This document shows positions 1-8,619 of a DNA stretch of 64,000 nt, piece after piece. The DNA lies in assembly GCA_018655525.1 (NCBI GenBank), contig JABIJM010000007.1:25766-89765 (forward strand), given 5' to 3'. A program made the translations under genes and the position numbers. The notes under the pieces were generated by a model, which saw nothing but the letters and a program-made list of their open reading frames with translations, did no database searches and was not told where the DNA came from. Position 1 is the stretch's first letter; every line of letters starts with the position of its first letter. Source of the DNA: Candidatus Woesearchaeota archaeon (lineage in GTDB: Archaea > Nanobdellota > Nanobdellia > Woesearchaeales > GW2011-AR9).

Positions 1-264
1 CAATTGTTTGTGCTTATTATTAGGGGATTAGTTTAATAAAATTTGATTTTTTTCCAAAAATCACAAATTGTACAAAATAAAATAATTTTGCAACTATTTT
101 TGAAAAACTAATCATGTAAACATTGTCGTACCATACTCAAAATTTGTATGAATAATAGACCCCACCAAAAACGTAAATAATTCACCCCCTCTGAAATCGT
201 TATAAAAAAAGAAAAATGGGGTCACTTATTCAAAAATAAAAAAATGACCCCTGAAAAACTATTT

Positions 265-855
265 TTAGACCCCCTCATTTGTTTGCATAATTGTGGGGGT
301 GGTTTGTTTAGGTACATTTTGTGCAGCTAGTTGTTGTATGGTTTTTCTTTTCTCCCATGTTGCTAAGTAACCAGTTCTCCGTCTTCTAACCTTATCTTTA
401 CTACCTTTAGGTCTACCTAATTTAATCCCTTTTTTCTGCAGATATCGTAGCTTTGCTATTGTTCTCTCTCTAATGAGTTGTCTTTCCAATTCTGCTACTG
501 CACCCATTATCTGAAAGAAAAACATCCCTTGAGCCGATTCAGTGTCAACTTCAGGACTTAAACAGATAAACTGTACTTTTCTGTTCCTGAACTCTTCTAC
601 CAATTGGATCAAATGCTTCAAACTTCTTCCCAGTCTGTCTAATTTCAATACTAACACCATATCAAATTCATTGTTCCGGATTTTCTGCATTAAAATGTCA
701 AGCATTGTCCGAGAAGATTTTGAACCACTTATCTTCTCTTCAAAGACAGTGTATGCCCAGTTCTCCTTCTTACACTTTTCAATTAGTACAGCTTTTTGGT
801 GTTCTAGACTTTGGTCTTCAGTACTTACCCTACAATATATTGCTACACGTTTCAT
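265..855 (-). CDS. Serine recombinase (resolvase/invertase family)
   Basis: N-terminal YCRVSTEDQ, LDRLGRSLKHL and ELERQLIRERT motifs; GRPKGSKDK before the C-terminal region. Confidence 0.9.
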   Translation of the reverse strand: MKRVAIYCRVSTEDQSLEHQKAVLIEKCKKENWAYTVFEEKISGSKSSRTMLDILMQKIRNNEFDMVLVLKLDRLGRSLKHLIQLVEEFRNRKVQFICLSPEVDTESAQGMFFFQIMGAVAELERQLIRERTIAKLRYLQKKGIKLGRPKGSKDKVRRRRTGYLATWEKRKTIQQLAAQNVPKQTTPTIMQTNEGV

Positions 856-933
856 TTATTTACCCCCAACATCTATGACCTCTTGAGTGTCTTGGTTCAA
901 AGGTGCAATTATTGTACGACTTATACCGGGCAT
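856..933 (-). CDS. Possible 25-aa leader/remnant ORF (MPGISRTIIAPLNQDTQEVIDVGGK) whose stop directly abuts the recombinase start
   Basis: Read directly: ATG(933)...TAA(856) followed immediately by ATG of the recombinase; may be only a decayed remnant. Confidence 0.3.
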   Translation of the reverse strand: MPGISRTIIAPLNQDTQEVIDVGGK

Positions 934-1238
934 GTTTTGAACCTCGGTTCCATTAAATTCGGAGGTTTAAGCAACTGAAACTGCCAAATTTGAAACCGCG
1001 TAATTAACCATTTTTGAATTGTTTTGTGGTTCAAAGGTTCAACCATATTACAACCTATTAGCCCTTGATTTTGAAACTCGTATGCCGTAAAATTTGCCAT
1101 TTTAGCCTCCCTATCCTTAATATTTGAAACTAGGTTCAAAGGTTAAATCAGATTACGACTTAGTAGAGGGGCTGTTTGAACCTCGGTTTCCGCAAATTTA
1201 GGCATTTTAACCTCTGAAACTGCAAAATTTGAAACTTG
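893..1238. repeat. Three imperfect tandem copies of a ~105-138 bp unit
   Basis: Units start at GGTTCAAAGGT (about 894, 1029, 1133); shared TTTGAACCTCGGTT, TGAAACTGC(C/A)AAATTTGAAAC and TTACGACTTA-like blocks. Confidence 0.7.
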
Positions 1239-1300
1239 AGAAAAATTGCTTTTTTCAATCATTTTATTCTTTGAAGTAATGCTTTTTTCTAATGTTAAAG

Positions 1301-1335
1301 CAACCAAACCTTTTTTGGAAATTTAGGTTTGGTTG
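1301..1335. other. Perfect 11-bp inverted repeat (CAACCAAACCT...AGGTTTGGTTG), hairpin downstream of the integrase gene
   Basis: Read directly; lies between the repeat block and the integrase stop. Confidence 0.6.
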
Positions 1336-1367
1336 TTGATTTCATTATTTTTTTTGCTTATAATAAT

Positions 1368-2591
1368 TTAGAATGGTAAACTAATCCCAGGTATCTCACG
1401 TAACTTCTCCATCAACAGATGTTGCACATCTTTATCTTTAAGAAGCGTGGTCATAAGATCATTTGATAATCCTTGTTGTGCATAAACACTTCTTTTCTTA
1501 TCTTCAATTTCCATGGCTTGTTTAAGATCTAAGTATCCACCACATTTCCGACAATGTGCACTATCAAAGGTATTAATAGAATCACAACGAGAACACACAC
1601 GTGGTTTACGGATAGATTCTTTCTTATCTTCATGCTGAAGTCCATTCATTTTAAAGATGGCATTATCAACTTCTTTTCCACTCATGTGAACATACGTTGC
1701 AGGCATATCTGATCCTTGAATCCATCCGAAATATTGATTCATTTGGAACTCTGTTAAATGGTTTGCCATGAAGGTTGCACGTGAATGTCTAAATGTATGG
1801 GGATTCACTCTTTTGTTAATAGATGATCTCTTAGCAAGTTCAATCAGAATTCTTCTTACGTTTCGATAATCCATTTGTTTCAAGTGATTTCGTGAACCAA
1901 TGTTAATCCATAAAGGAGAATCTTTTTGTAATTTTAATGGATGGGAATCCATCCATGTAGATAAATATGGTGTTGATGAAATCAACCTAATTTTTCTTGA
2001 ACCTGTTTTTCCTTGTACTACAATAACCGTTCCGTAATCATCAAACACAACATTCTTGAATAAAAGATTTCCAATTTCTCCGATTCTTGCTCCTGATTCC
2101 CATAAAACTGATAGAAAAGCTTTATCCCTTGGATGATAGGCTTTAGAAATCATTTTATTGACATCTTCTTCATTAAGCATATCTTCAGAAGAAGGAAGTC
2201 TCTGTTCAGATCTTTTAATTTTTGTTGGAATCCAATCTACAATTTCAGGATACTTATTTTTTCCTTTAACTCCTTTTAATAATTTATAGAAACGACGTAT
2301 CATCATTTTGTATGTTTTCTTCGTCCATGGAGAATATTTTGAATTCTGTTGAATATTGGCTACAAGGATTTTGATATCATTAATATCCGCTTTGTCAAAA
2401 TCTTTATTTAAATTTCTTGCAAACATGGTTAAGGCATAATAATATTTTAAAATTCTTGCCTTTGATAAATTTTCTAGAAGTAAATCATTTCCAAAGGAAA
2501 GAATAATTTCTTTGTTTCTTGCCGAAATATGCGAATTATTGACGTTCTTTATTGAAGTTTCATACATCTTTTCAAAGTTGTGTAAGCTCAT
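1368..2591 (-). CDS. Tyrosine recombinase/integrase with C-terminal zinc ribbon
   Basis: LWESGARIGEIGNL, NPHTFRHSRATFMAN and YVHMSGK motifs (Arg, His-x-x-Arg, Tyr); C-terminal CSRCDSINTFDSAHCRKCGGYLD. Confidence 0.9.
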   Translation of the reverse strand: MSLHNFEKMYETSIKNVNNSHISARNKEIILSFGNDLLLENLSKARILKYYYALTMFARNLNKDFDKADINDIKILVANIQQNSKYSPWTKKTYKMMIRRFYKLLKGVKGKNKYPEIVDWIPTKIKRSEQRLPSSEDMLNEEDVNKMISKAYHPRDKAFLSVLWESGARIGEIGNLLFKNVVFDDYGTVIVVQGKTGSRKIRLISSTPYLSTWMDSHPLKLQKDSPLWINIGSRNHLKQMDYRNVRRILIELAKRSSINKRVNPHTFRHSRATFMANHLTEFQMNQYFGWIQGSDMPATYVHMSGKEVDNAIFKMNGLQHEDKKESIRKPRVCSRCDSINTFDSAHCRKCGGYLDLKQAMEIEDKKRSVYAQQGLSNDLMTTLLKDKDVQHLLMEKLREIPGISLPF

Positions 2592-2668
2592 GTTATATCC
2601 TCCAAGAAATAATGTTTATAAATTTTGTAGCCCTTTCTGGGGTACAGAGCTTTCCATTTAAAATAAAG

Positions 2669-2786
2669 AGCCCCAGGCGAGAGTTGAACTCGCGACCTCC
2701 TGATCTCTTAATGTGCAATGTACACACCAGAGTGAGTCTGTGCACCAAGTACAAGTCAGGTGCTATAGCCACTAAGCCACTGGGGC
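2669..2786 (-). tRNA. tRNA-Thr(UGU) with 45-nt intron at 37/38 (intron 2705..2749)
   Basis: Acceptor GCCCCAG/CTGGGGC+T, anticodon stem CCTGA/TCAGG, loop CTTGTA|intron|A, T arm GCGAG-TTCAACT-CTCGC; mature 73 nt. Confidence 0.9.
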
Positions 2787-2787
2787 A
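2767..2787. repeat. 21-bp repeat of tRNA-Thr 5' end (copy within tRNA)
   Basis: AGCCACTAAGCCACTGGGGCA, identical at 2865..2885; third partial copy ACTAAGCCACTTGG near 2904..2917. Confidence 0.8.
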
Positions 2788-2864
2788 GCTTTTTTATTTT
2801 CCTAGTGGGATTAAGTGAAACGCAAATCTCACGCATTATCAAATGTTGCTACATTTGTGCGAAG

Positions 2865-2885
2865 AGCCACTAAGCCACTGGGGCA
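2865..2885. repeat. 21-bp repeat of tRNA-Thr 5' end (external copy)
   Basis: Identical to 2767..2787. Confidence 0.8.
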
Positions 2886-2976
2886 TTACTTTCATGGCAG
2901 AATACTAAGCCACTTGGTAATATGACTCATTTCATCATGTCATTTATTAAGTTTTTGTAAAAATAAAGAAAAAGAC

Positions 2977-3603
2977 CTATTTCTGATGGCTTGGCCATGC
3001 TTGTGAAGGGAAGAATGTCTTTGTTTCATCATATGGTAAATACCGCTTCATTTTGAACCATTGCTTAATATAATTTTGTAGTGCATATGTCTCTTGATAC
3101 AATTCTTTCTTTCGTGTTTCTATAGTTTGATTATATACTCGTTTCTTGAATAAATCTAATACATGTTTAAGAACGCCATGTTTTGCAAATTCAGCTTCAT
3201 ATTTTGGCTCAATAAATGAATTGATTGTCATTTCAACTTCACCCTTATTAACCTTCATTTTTTGACCATCTTTAACAATTTCTGTGTCTCCTAATGCAAT
3301 AAAATGAAAATCCATATCTAAATAATAATGTAAGTATGGCGCATCTGGTGCAGGTTTCGTTAATCTCCACCAAACCCAAATCTCTTTAACAGGTCCAGTT
3401 ACACGTTCACCATAATACGTTTCCCATGTATCTGAAGGAACTTCAGGCGTTCCTAACTCTGTATCATTCCATCCCTGTTCTTGAAACCATTCGTGTAAAG
3501 ATTCATAGAATGCTTTAGCATCAAAAATATCTTTATATTTAACTCTAATGGGATTAAATTCTGGAAATATTGCAATTTTATTTGCAATTTTATGTTTTGG
3601 CAT
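2977..3603 (-). CDS. Conserved hypothetical protein (start likely at MPKHKIANK, internal to the given ORF)
   Basis: Upstream part of the 2977..3705 ORF overlaps the next gene; no domain recognised. Confidence 0.6.
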   Translation of the reverse strand: MPKHKIANKIAIFPEFNPIRVKYKDIFDAKAFYESLHEWFQEQGWNDTELGTPEVPSDTWETYYGERVTGPVKEIWVWWRLTKPAPDAPYLHYYLDMDFHFIALGDTEIVKDGQKMKVNKGEVEMTINSFIEPKYEAEFAKHGVLKHVLDLFKKRVYNQTIETRKKELYQETYALQNYIKQWFKMKRYLPYDETKTFFPSQAWPSHQK

Positions 3604-3637
3604 ATAAGATTGATTATTTGATTGTATATAAATTTTG

Positions 3638-4150
3638 TTAGAATTGAATTCTTTTTCTGAACCACAAATATCCAATCCACAACGTGCCAAGGCCCATATC
3701 AACAACCGCTAATTTCACAGATAATTTCAATTCTTCTAATGATCCGAAAGTTAATCCATTCAACACAGGTTGATACATATTTCCGAATGGTGAGAAATAT
3801 AATTGATATGGCCAAAATAATGCCACTCCTAATACAGAAAAATAATCTAGGAATAAATGCATCATAATCCCCGCAGCAATTGCGATTCCTATCTCTTTAT
3901 GTTCTTTCGTGAAATACTTTGCAATAAAAAACACTAAAAGACCAGTAACAATGACAAACAAAAAACTATGGCTGAATGTTCTATGTAGATTCGTTCCAAT
4001 AACCCAATCAATGACAAAATCAGCATCAGGAAGAATACTTCCTAGTAAAAGAAATCCCCAGGTTACATGAGATAATTTCTTTGATTTAACTTTTTCATAA
4101 ATCTTTCCAAGGATCCATGCTCCAATAAGATGTCCGAATGCGAATGTCAT
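3638..4150 (-). CDS. Membrane-bound metal-dependent hydrolase, YdjM/DUF457-like
   Basis: GSILPDADFVIDW, HRTFSHS, HLFLDYFS His/Asp motifs between TM segments. Confidence 0.75.
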   Translation of the reverse strand: MTFAFGHLIGAWILGKIYEKVKSKKLSHVTWGFLLLGSILPDADFVIDWVIGTNLHRTFSHSFLFVIVTGLLVFFIAKYFTKEHKEIGIAIAAGIMMHLFLDYFSVLGVALFWPYQLYFSPFGNMYQPVLNGLTFGSLEELKLSVKLAVVDMGLGTLWIGYLWFRKRIQF

Positions 4151-4201
4151 ACCCTCAAAACACGCACAATCTTTATATAAATACCGCTTTTCTAACGTAA
4201 T

Positions 4202-5398
4202 ATGTTAGTTGGAATAGTAGGAAAACCATCTGTTGGAAAAAGTACATTTTTTAGATCATCTTCATTAGCAGATGCAGAAATTGCAAACTATCCATTCACT
4301 ACAATCAAACCAAATGAAGGTGTTGGATACGTCAAAGTAAAAGATCCAGCTTTACCATTTGGAAAATCTTCTAATCCGCGTAATGGATTCGTTCTAAAAG
4401 ATTGGCGATTTGTTCCAGTTCAACTAATTGATGTTGCTGGATTAGTACCAGGAGCACATGAAGGAAAAGGAATGGGGAATCAATTCTTAGATGATCTGCG
4501 TCAAGCAGATGTATTAATTCATGTAATTGATATCTCTGGTTCAACAAACGAAAAAGGAGAATCTGTTGATCCATTATCTTACGATCCTGCAGGAGATGTC
4601 AAATTCTTGGAAGTAGAACTAGATATGTGGTATCTCCAAATATTAAAAAAAGGATGGGAAAAATTTGCACGTACAGTTGTGCAAGAAAAAGCAGCAATTC
4701 AAATTGCACTAGCAAAACAATTATCAGGATTAAAAGTAACTGAAGAACTAATTGATGAAGCGATTGTCAAATTAAGTTTAAACAAAGAAAAGCCTCATGA
4801 ATGGACTGAAGAAAATCTTAAAGAACTTGCAACTTATCTTAGAAGGAAAACAAAACCAATGGCAATTGCTTGTAATAAAATAGATGTACCAGGTGCAGAT
4901 AAAAATTTCACACGATTAAAAGACATGTTTCCAGATTATGCTTTTGTTGGTGTTAGTGCAGAATCAGAACTTGCATTACGTCAAGCAAGTAAAGCAGAAT
5001 TGATTGACTACATTCCTGGAGAAAATACATTTGAATTCAAAGATGAATCAAAATTAAATGAGAAACAAATACAAGCTTTACAATTCATAAAAGAGAATGT
5101 TCTTCAAAAATTTGGGTCAACAGGTGTACAAAATATCTTAGATGAAGCTGTATTTGACAAATTAGGATACCTTGCAATATTTCCAGGTGGATCAAAATTA
5201 GAAGATAAAGATGGAAACACTTTACCAGATTGCTTTTTAATGCCTCCACAATCAACAGCATTAGATTTTGCATATAAATTACACACAGATTTCGGAAAGA
5301 ATTTCATCCGAGCGATAGATATTCTTACAAAACGGACTGTTGGAAAAGAACATCCATTGAAGCATGGAGACATTGTAGAAATCGTTGCAGGAAGGTAA
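4202..5398 (+). CDS. OBG-family GTPase, YchF-like, with TGS domain
   Basis: G1 GKPSVGKSTFF, DVAGLVPGAHEGKGMGNQFLDDLRQAD, NKID; C-terminal TGS-like HGDIVEIVAGR. Confidence 0.9.
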   Translation: MLVGIVGKPSVGKSTFFRSSSLADAEIANYPFTTIKPNEGVGYVKVKDPALPFGKSSNPRNGFVLKDWRFVPVQLIDVAGLVPGAHEGKGMGNQFLDDLRQADVLIHVIDISGSTNEKGESVDPLSYDPAGDVKFLEVELDMWYLQILKKGWEKFARTVVQEKAAIQIALAKQLSGLKVTEELIDEAIVKLSLNKEKPHEWTEENLKELATYLRRKTKPMAIACNKIDVPGADKNFTRLKDMFPDYAFVGVSAESELALRQASKAELIDYIPGENTFEFKDESKLNEKQIQALQFIKENVLQKFGSTGVQNILDEAVFDKLGYLAIFPGGSKLEDKDGNTLPDCFLMPPQSTALDFAYKLHTDFGKNFIRAIDILTKRTVGKEHPLKHGDIVEIVAGR

Positions 5399-5465
5399 GA
5401 AATAACTTCGGAATTATTTTTTATAGTTTAAGTTTTGTGTTATATTTTTGAAAAACGAAGTTTAT

Positions 5466-5837
5466 TTAGAAAAGTGAAGCAAACCAGAACCACATTTTTT
5501 GGAGAAAGTTCATTTTTACACAGCTAGATGAGCCAAATGCTTGAGGGGCATACAACCCTTCACAACATTCACGAAACATTTTAAGTTCTCCTTTTTTGGC
5601 ACATGAAAGTTCTTTTTTATACTCTTCTCCACATTCTTCTATTAAAAAGCCCCCTAGTTCACACTTTTCACCATCATCAAAAATACAAAAACTCGTTTTT
5701 GGATCTTCAGTAAGCACCGCTTTATGTCCATGAACCTCACAAAACATTTTTGCCATACGACCAGGATCTATTTGAGCAGCTACTGTGGAAGTTAATAATA
5801 TAATAACAATCAGCAGAATCATAATTACCTTCTTCAT
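5466..5837 (-). CDS. Small secreted/membrane protein, DUF333-like
   Basis: Signal-like N-terminus MKKVIMILLIVIILL; FCEVHGHKA...CIFDDGEKCELGGFLIEECGEEY. Confidence 0.6.
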   Translation of the reverse strand: MKKVIMILLIVIILLTSTVAAQIDPGRMAKMFCEVHGHKAVLTEDPKTSFCIFDDGEKCELGGFLIEECGEEYKKELSCAKKGELKMFRECCEGLYAPQAFGSSSCVKMNFLQKMWFWFASLF

Positions 5838-5968
5838 CATAGTATGATAATAATTAAATAATATATAAAGATTTTTTGATTTATTCAAACAAATATATCT
5901 GTCTTCTATACAAACCATTGTACTCCTCAACATAAATCATTAAAAAACCTCATTCTTCCTAAACTTAA

Positions 5969-7267
5969 ATGGGTTGGGTAACGACATTAGTACAAAAACT
6001 TGGAAAAAAAGAAGAAGGGCTAGAAACACTTCCTTTCTCAGAAGCTCAAGAATGGTTAGAATCACAAGGAAAAAATCTTTCTATTACACATAATTTATAC
6101 AAAGAGTTAAGTGATTACGTTCAAAAATTAAAAGATGAACGATGGTTTCTAGAATGTAAATTAGACAAATGGGAAGAGAAAGCAAATCTATTATTTGATC
6201 CAAAAGAAAAACAGGAAGTCATCCTTTTCTTTGGTGAAACACGAACGTTCTTAGATTTTTTAACATTCGCAAAAAAAATGAATATTGAAAAAATGCTTGA
6301 AATTAATAAAATTCTAGAAAAGAAGGTAGAAAAACTTCTTACAAAAATTGAAAAAAGCTCATTTGCACATGAATTCTCCTTCATTTTCATAGAAAAAGGA
6401 ATAAAACAAGATGAAGAAGTCATTGTAAATCCTTTGATCCAAGTTTTAATTAGAATTAATGGATTACGAGAAGAATTTGAACAAAAAGTAAAAACTGCTG
6501 AAGTTCATAATATTATTGTCCTTCAAGAAAAACTTGTAAATCTTCAAAACTTGAGAAATAAAATACGTCAAATTCGTGAAAAAGTTCAAGAACGTAGAGA
6601 AAAGTTAGATGTTTCACTTGAAAAGAAAAATAATAAAGAGCAAGAATTAGCACTTCGTAAAAATACCCCTACCTATAGTAATCTTGCTCAAATTAAAGAT
6701 CAACGTCAAAATTTATTCAAAGAACGTCAAGAATTAGAAACGGAACTTCTAACCTTTTTTAGAGATTTAAAAAATGCTTTATTAAAATATAAAGATATTC
6801 AACCAGAAAATTATATTGTGCCAAGTTACATTAGTAATCCCTTAAAAACTTTTTTAGAAGATGAAGGCCTTGCAATTCAACATGTACTTCATCACCTGAA
6901 AGCATTAATTGAATCTGGAAAAATAGAACTCCTTCTAAAAGAAGAAATGTTTTTACGAAATTTATTGGGATCAAAAAGTAATGATTATCTTTCTAATGCA
7001 CATAAAAAATTGACGCATATAAAACAACAAATTGAAGGAATCACTCATGCTTTTCAAGATCGTGATTTTTTAGTTCGTGTAGAAGAGATAGAATATAGGT
7101 TAACTCATTATAACCAACAGGTAGAAATATTACAAGAAGAAGTTGTATTCCTAGAAGGTTTAGCGCGTGAGAAAGAAGATGATTGTGCGAAAGAACAATA
7201 CCTTTTCCAAAAAATTGCAAAAGAACAACTTGGCAAAAATATTCATCTTGTTTTAGAAAACTTCTGA
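5969..7267 (+). CDS. Coiled-coil hypothetical protein
   Basis: Long charged heptad-rich ORF. Confidence 0.6.
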   Translation: MGWVTTLVQKLGKKEEGLETLPFSEAQEWLESQGKNLSITHNLYKELSDYVQKLKDERWFLECKLDKWEEKANLLFDPKEKQEVILFFGETRTFLDFLTFAKKMNIEKMLEINKILEKKVEKLLTKIEKSSFAHEFSFIFIEKGIKQDEEVIVNPLIQVLIRINGLREEFEQKVKTAEVHNIIVLQEKLVNLQNLRNKIRQIREKVQERREKLDVSLEKKNNKEQELALRKNTPTYSNLAQIKDQRQNLFKERQELETELLTFFRDLKNALLKYKDIQPENYIVPSYISNPLKTFLEDEGLAIQHVLHHLKALIESGKIELLLKEEMFLRNLLGSKSNDYLSNAHKKLTHIKQQIEGITHAFQDRDFLVRVEEIEYRLTHYNQQVEILQEEVVFLEGLAREKEDDCAKEQYLFQKIAKEQLGKNIHLVLENF

Positions 7268-8442
7268 TAATTTTTTTCTAATGCTATAATCCCTTGCAGT
7301 TTTTTTCCAGATAAAAAAGAAAGAGTTGCACCACCACCTGTACTTACGTGATTCATTTTATCTCGTAAATGGAATCGGTTTATTGCATCAGAAGTTTCTC
7401 CCCCACCAATAATTGTGGTAGCGGTTAATTGTGCAATTGTTTTTCCAACTTCTTTTGTTGCAGTTGCAAATTGGTGCCATTCATAATATCCTAAAGGGCC
7501 ATTCCATACAATCGTTTTTCCTTTTCTCACATATCTCTTAAATAATGTGATTGATTCTGGTCCTAAATCTAATGCAATCTGGTTATTTTGGATGTTATTA
7601 TATTTAACAATCTCTGAAGTAGAACGTGATGAAAGGGCTTTTGAAACTTTATAATCTATAGGTAAGATTAATTTTTTTCGCCATCTCTTATTTTCCAAGA
7701 TTTGACGTGCAACATCAATTGTGCCACAATCAATTTTAGACATGCCTATGGGAATATTCATTGCACGTAAGAATGAAAATGGAAGTGCACCGCCAATTAA
7801 TACATATTCTGCTTTATCCAAAGCTTGTTTCATAAGGTCAATCTTCTGTAATTTTGCGCCTCCCATCACCCAAATTAATGGTTTTTCCGCTTTCAATACT
7901 TTTGATAAATGGAAAATCTCTTTCTCTAATTGAAATCCTGCAATACTAGGTAATATCGTTGTAATTGAATTTATAGATGCGTTTTTTCTATGGCATACGC
8001 CAAATGCCTCATTGATATACACCTCACAACCTTCTGCTAAGCTATGTGCAAATGCAAGATCATTTTCATTTTCTTCACAATAAAAACGTAAATTTTCTAG
8101 AAATAATATTTGTTGAGATTTCAAATTTTTGATCTCTTTTTTTACTTTTTTTCCAATGGTATCATTTGTTTTTGTAATTTTTACCTTTGGCAATAATTTT
8201 TTTAACTCTTTTACAAGTGGATTTACTTTTAATTCATCCACCACTTTTCCCTCAGGCCTTCCAAGATGGGTTGCCATTACAATTTTACATCCTTTTGAAA
8301 GAAGAAAATGAATCGTATCCAAAGAAGCTTTAATTCTTGTGTTATCTTTAACTTTGCCTTTTTCTAAAGGAACATTATAATCTACACGTAAAAAAATAGT
8401 TTTATTCTCTAAAGGAAATGTAGTGATTGTAAATCTTTTCAT
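7243..8442 (-). CDS. pgk: Phosphoglycerate kinase
   Basis: FLRVDYNVPLEKGKVKDNTRI, ATHLGRPEG, VMGGAKLQKI, WNGPLGYYE, GGGETSDAI, STGGGATLSFLSG. Confidence 0.95.
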   Translation of the reverse strand: MKRFTITTFPLENKTIFLRVDYNVPLEKGKVKDNTRIKASLDTIHFLLSKGCKIVMATHLGRPEGKVVDELKVNPLVKELKKLLPKVKITKTNDTIGKKVKKEIKNLKSQQILFLENLRFYCEENENDLAFAHSLAEGCEVYINEAFGVCHRKNASINSITTILPSIAGFQLEKEIFHLSKVLKAEKPLIWVMGGAKLQKIDLMKQALDKAEYVLIGGALPFSFLRAMNIPIGMSKIDCGTIDVARQILENKRWRKKLILPIDYKVSKALSSRSTSEIVKYNNIQNNQIALDLGPESITLFKRYVRKGKTIVWNGPLGYYEWHQFATATKEVGKTIAQLTATTIIGGGETSDAINRFHLRDKMNHVSTGGGATLSFLSGKKLQGIIALEKNYQKFSKTR

Positions 8443-8619
8443 AGAGTGGATTATTTTTTTGGTGTATATAAAATTTCGTATTTTGTTGTTGAATGCACTT
8501 GTTTTAACCTCTGTGTGACCACAACATATATAAACAAGATTATTATTCTAGAACTGAGTTCGCATTTTTGCAGTTATTATTATTATTATTATGTTATGAA
8601 AAAGAGGGTGATGTTTAAA

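Larger units (their letters stand above)
265..2669. mobile_element. Putative terminal part of an integrated element adjacent to tRNA-Thr
   Basis: Two site-specific recombinases of different classes next to a tRNA gene; left boundary not visible. Confidence 0.4.

Noticed and set aside
1-264. Repeated GACCCC/ACCCCCTC motifs at the left edge
   Set aside because: Short and unaligned; cannot define terminal inverted repeats without the sequence further left.
921-1139. 72-aa ORF as an intact gene
   Set aside because: Lies across tandem repeats with frame changes between units; more likely degenerate repeat DNA.
2552-2818. 88-aa + strand ORF
   Set aside because: Spans the tRNA-Thr gene and the integrase start; not protein-like.
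8572-8595. (TTA)n tract upstream of the PGF-type surface protein
   Set aside because: Short simple repeat in an AT-rich promoter region; possible phase variation but no direct support.
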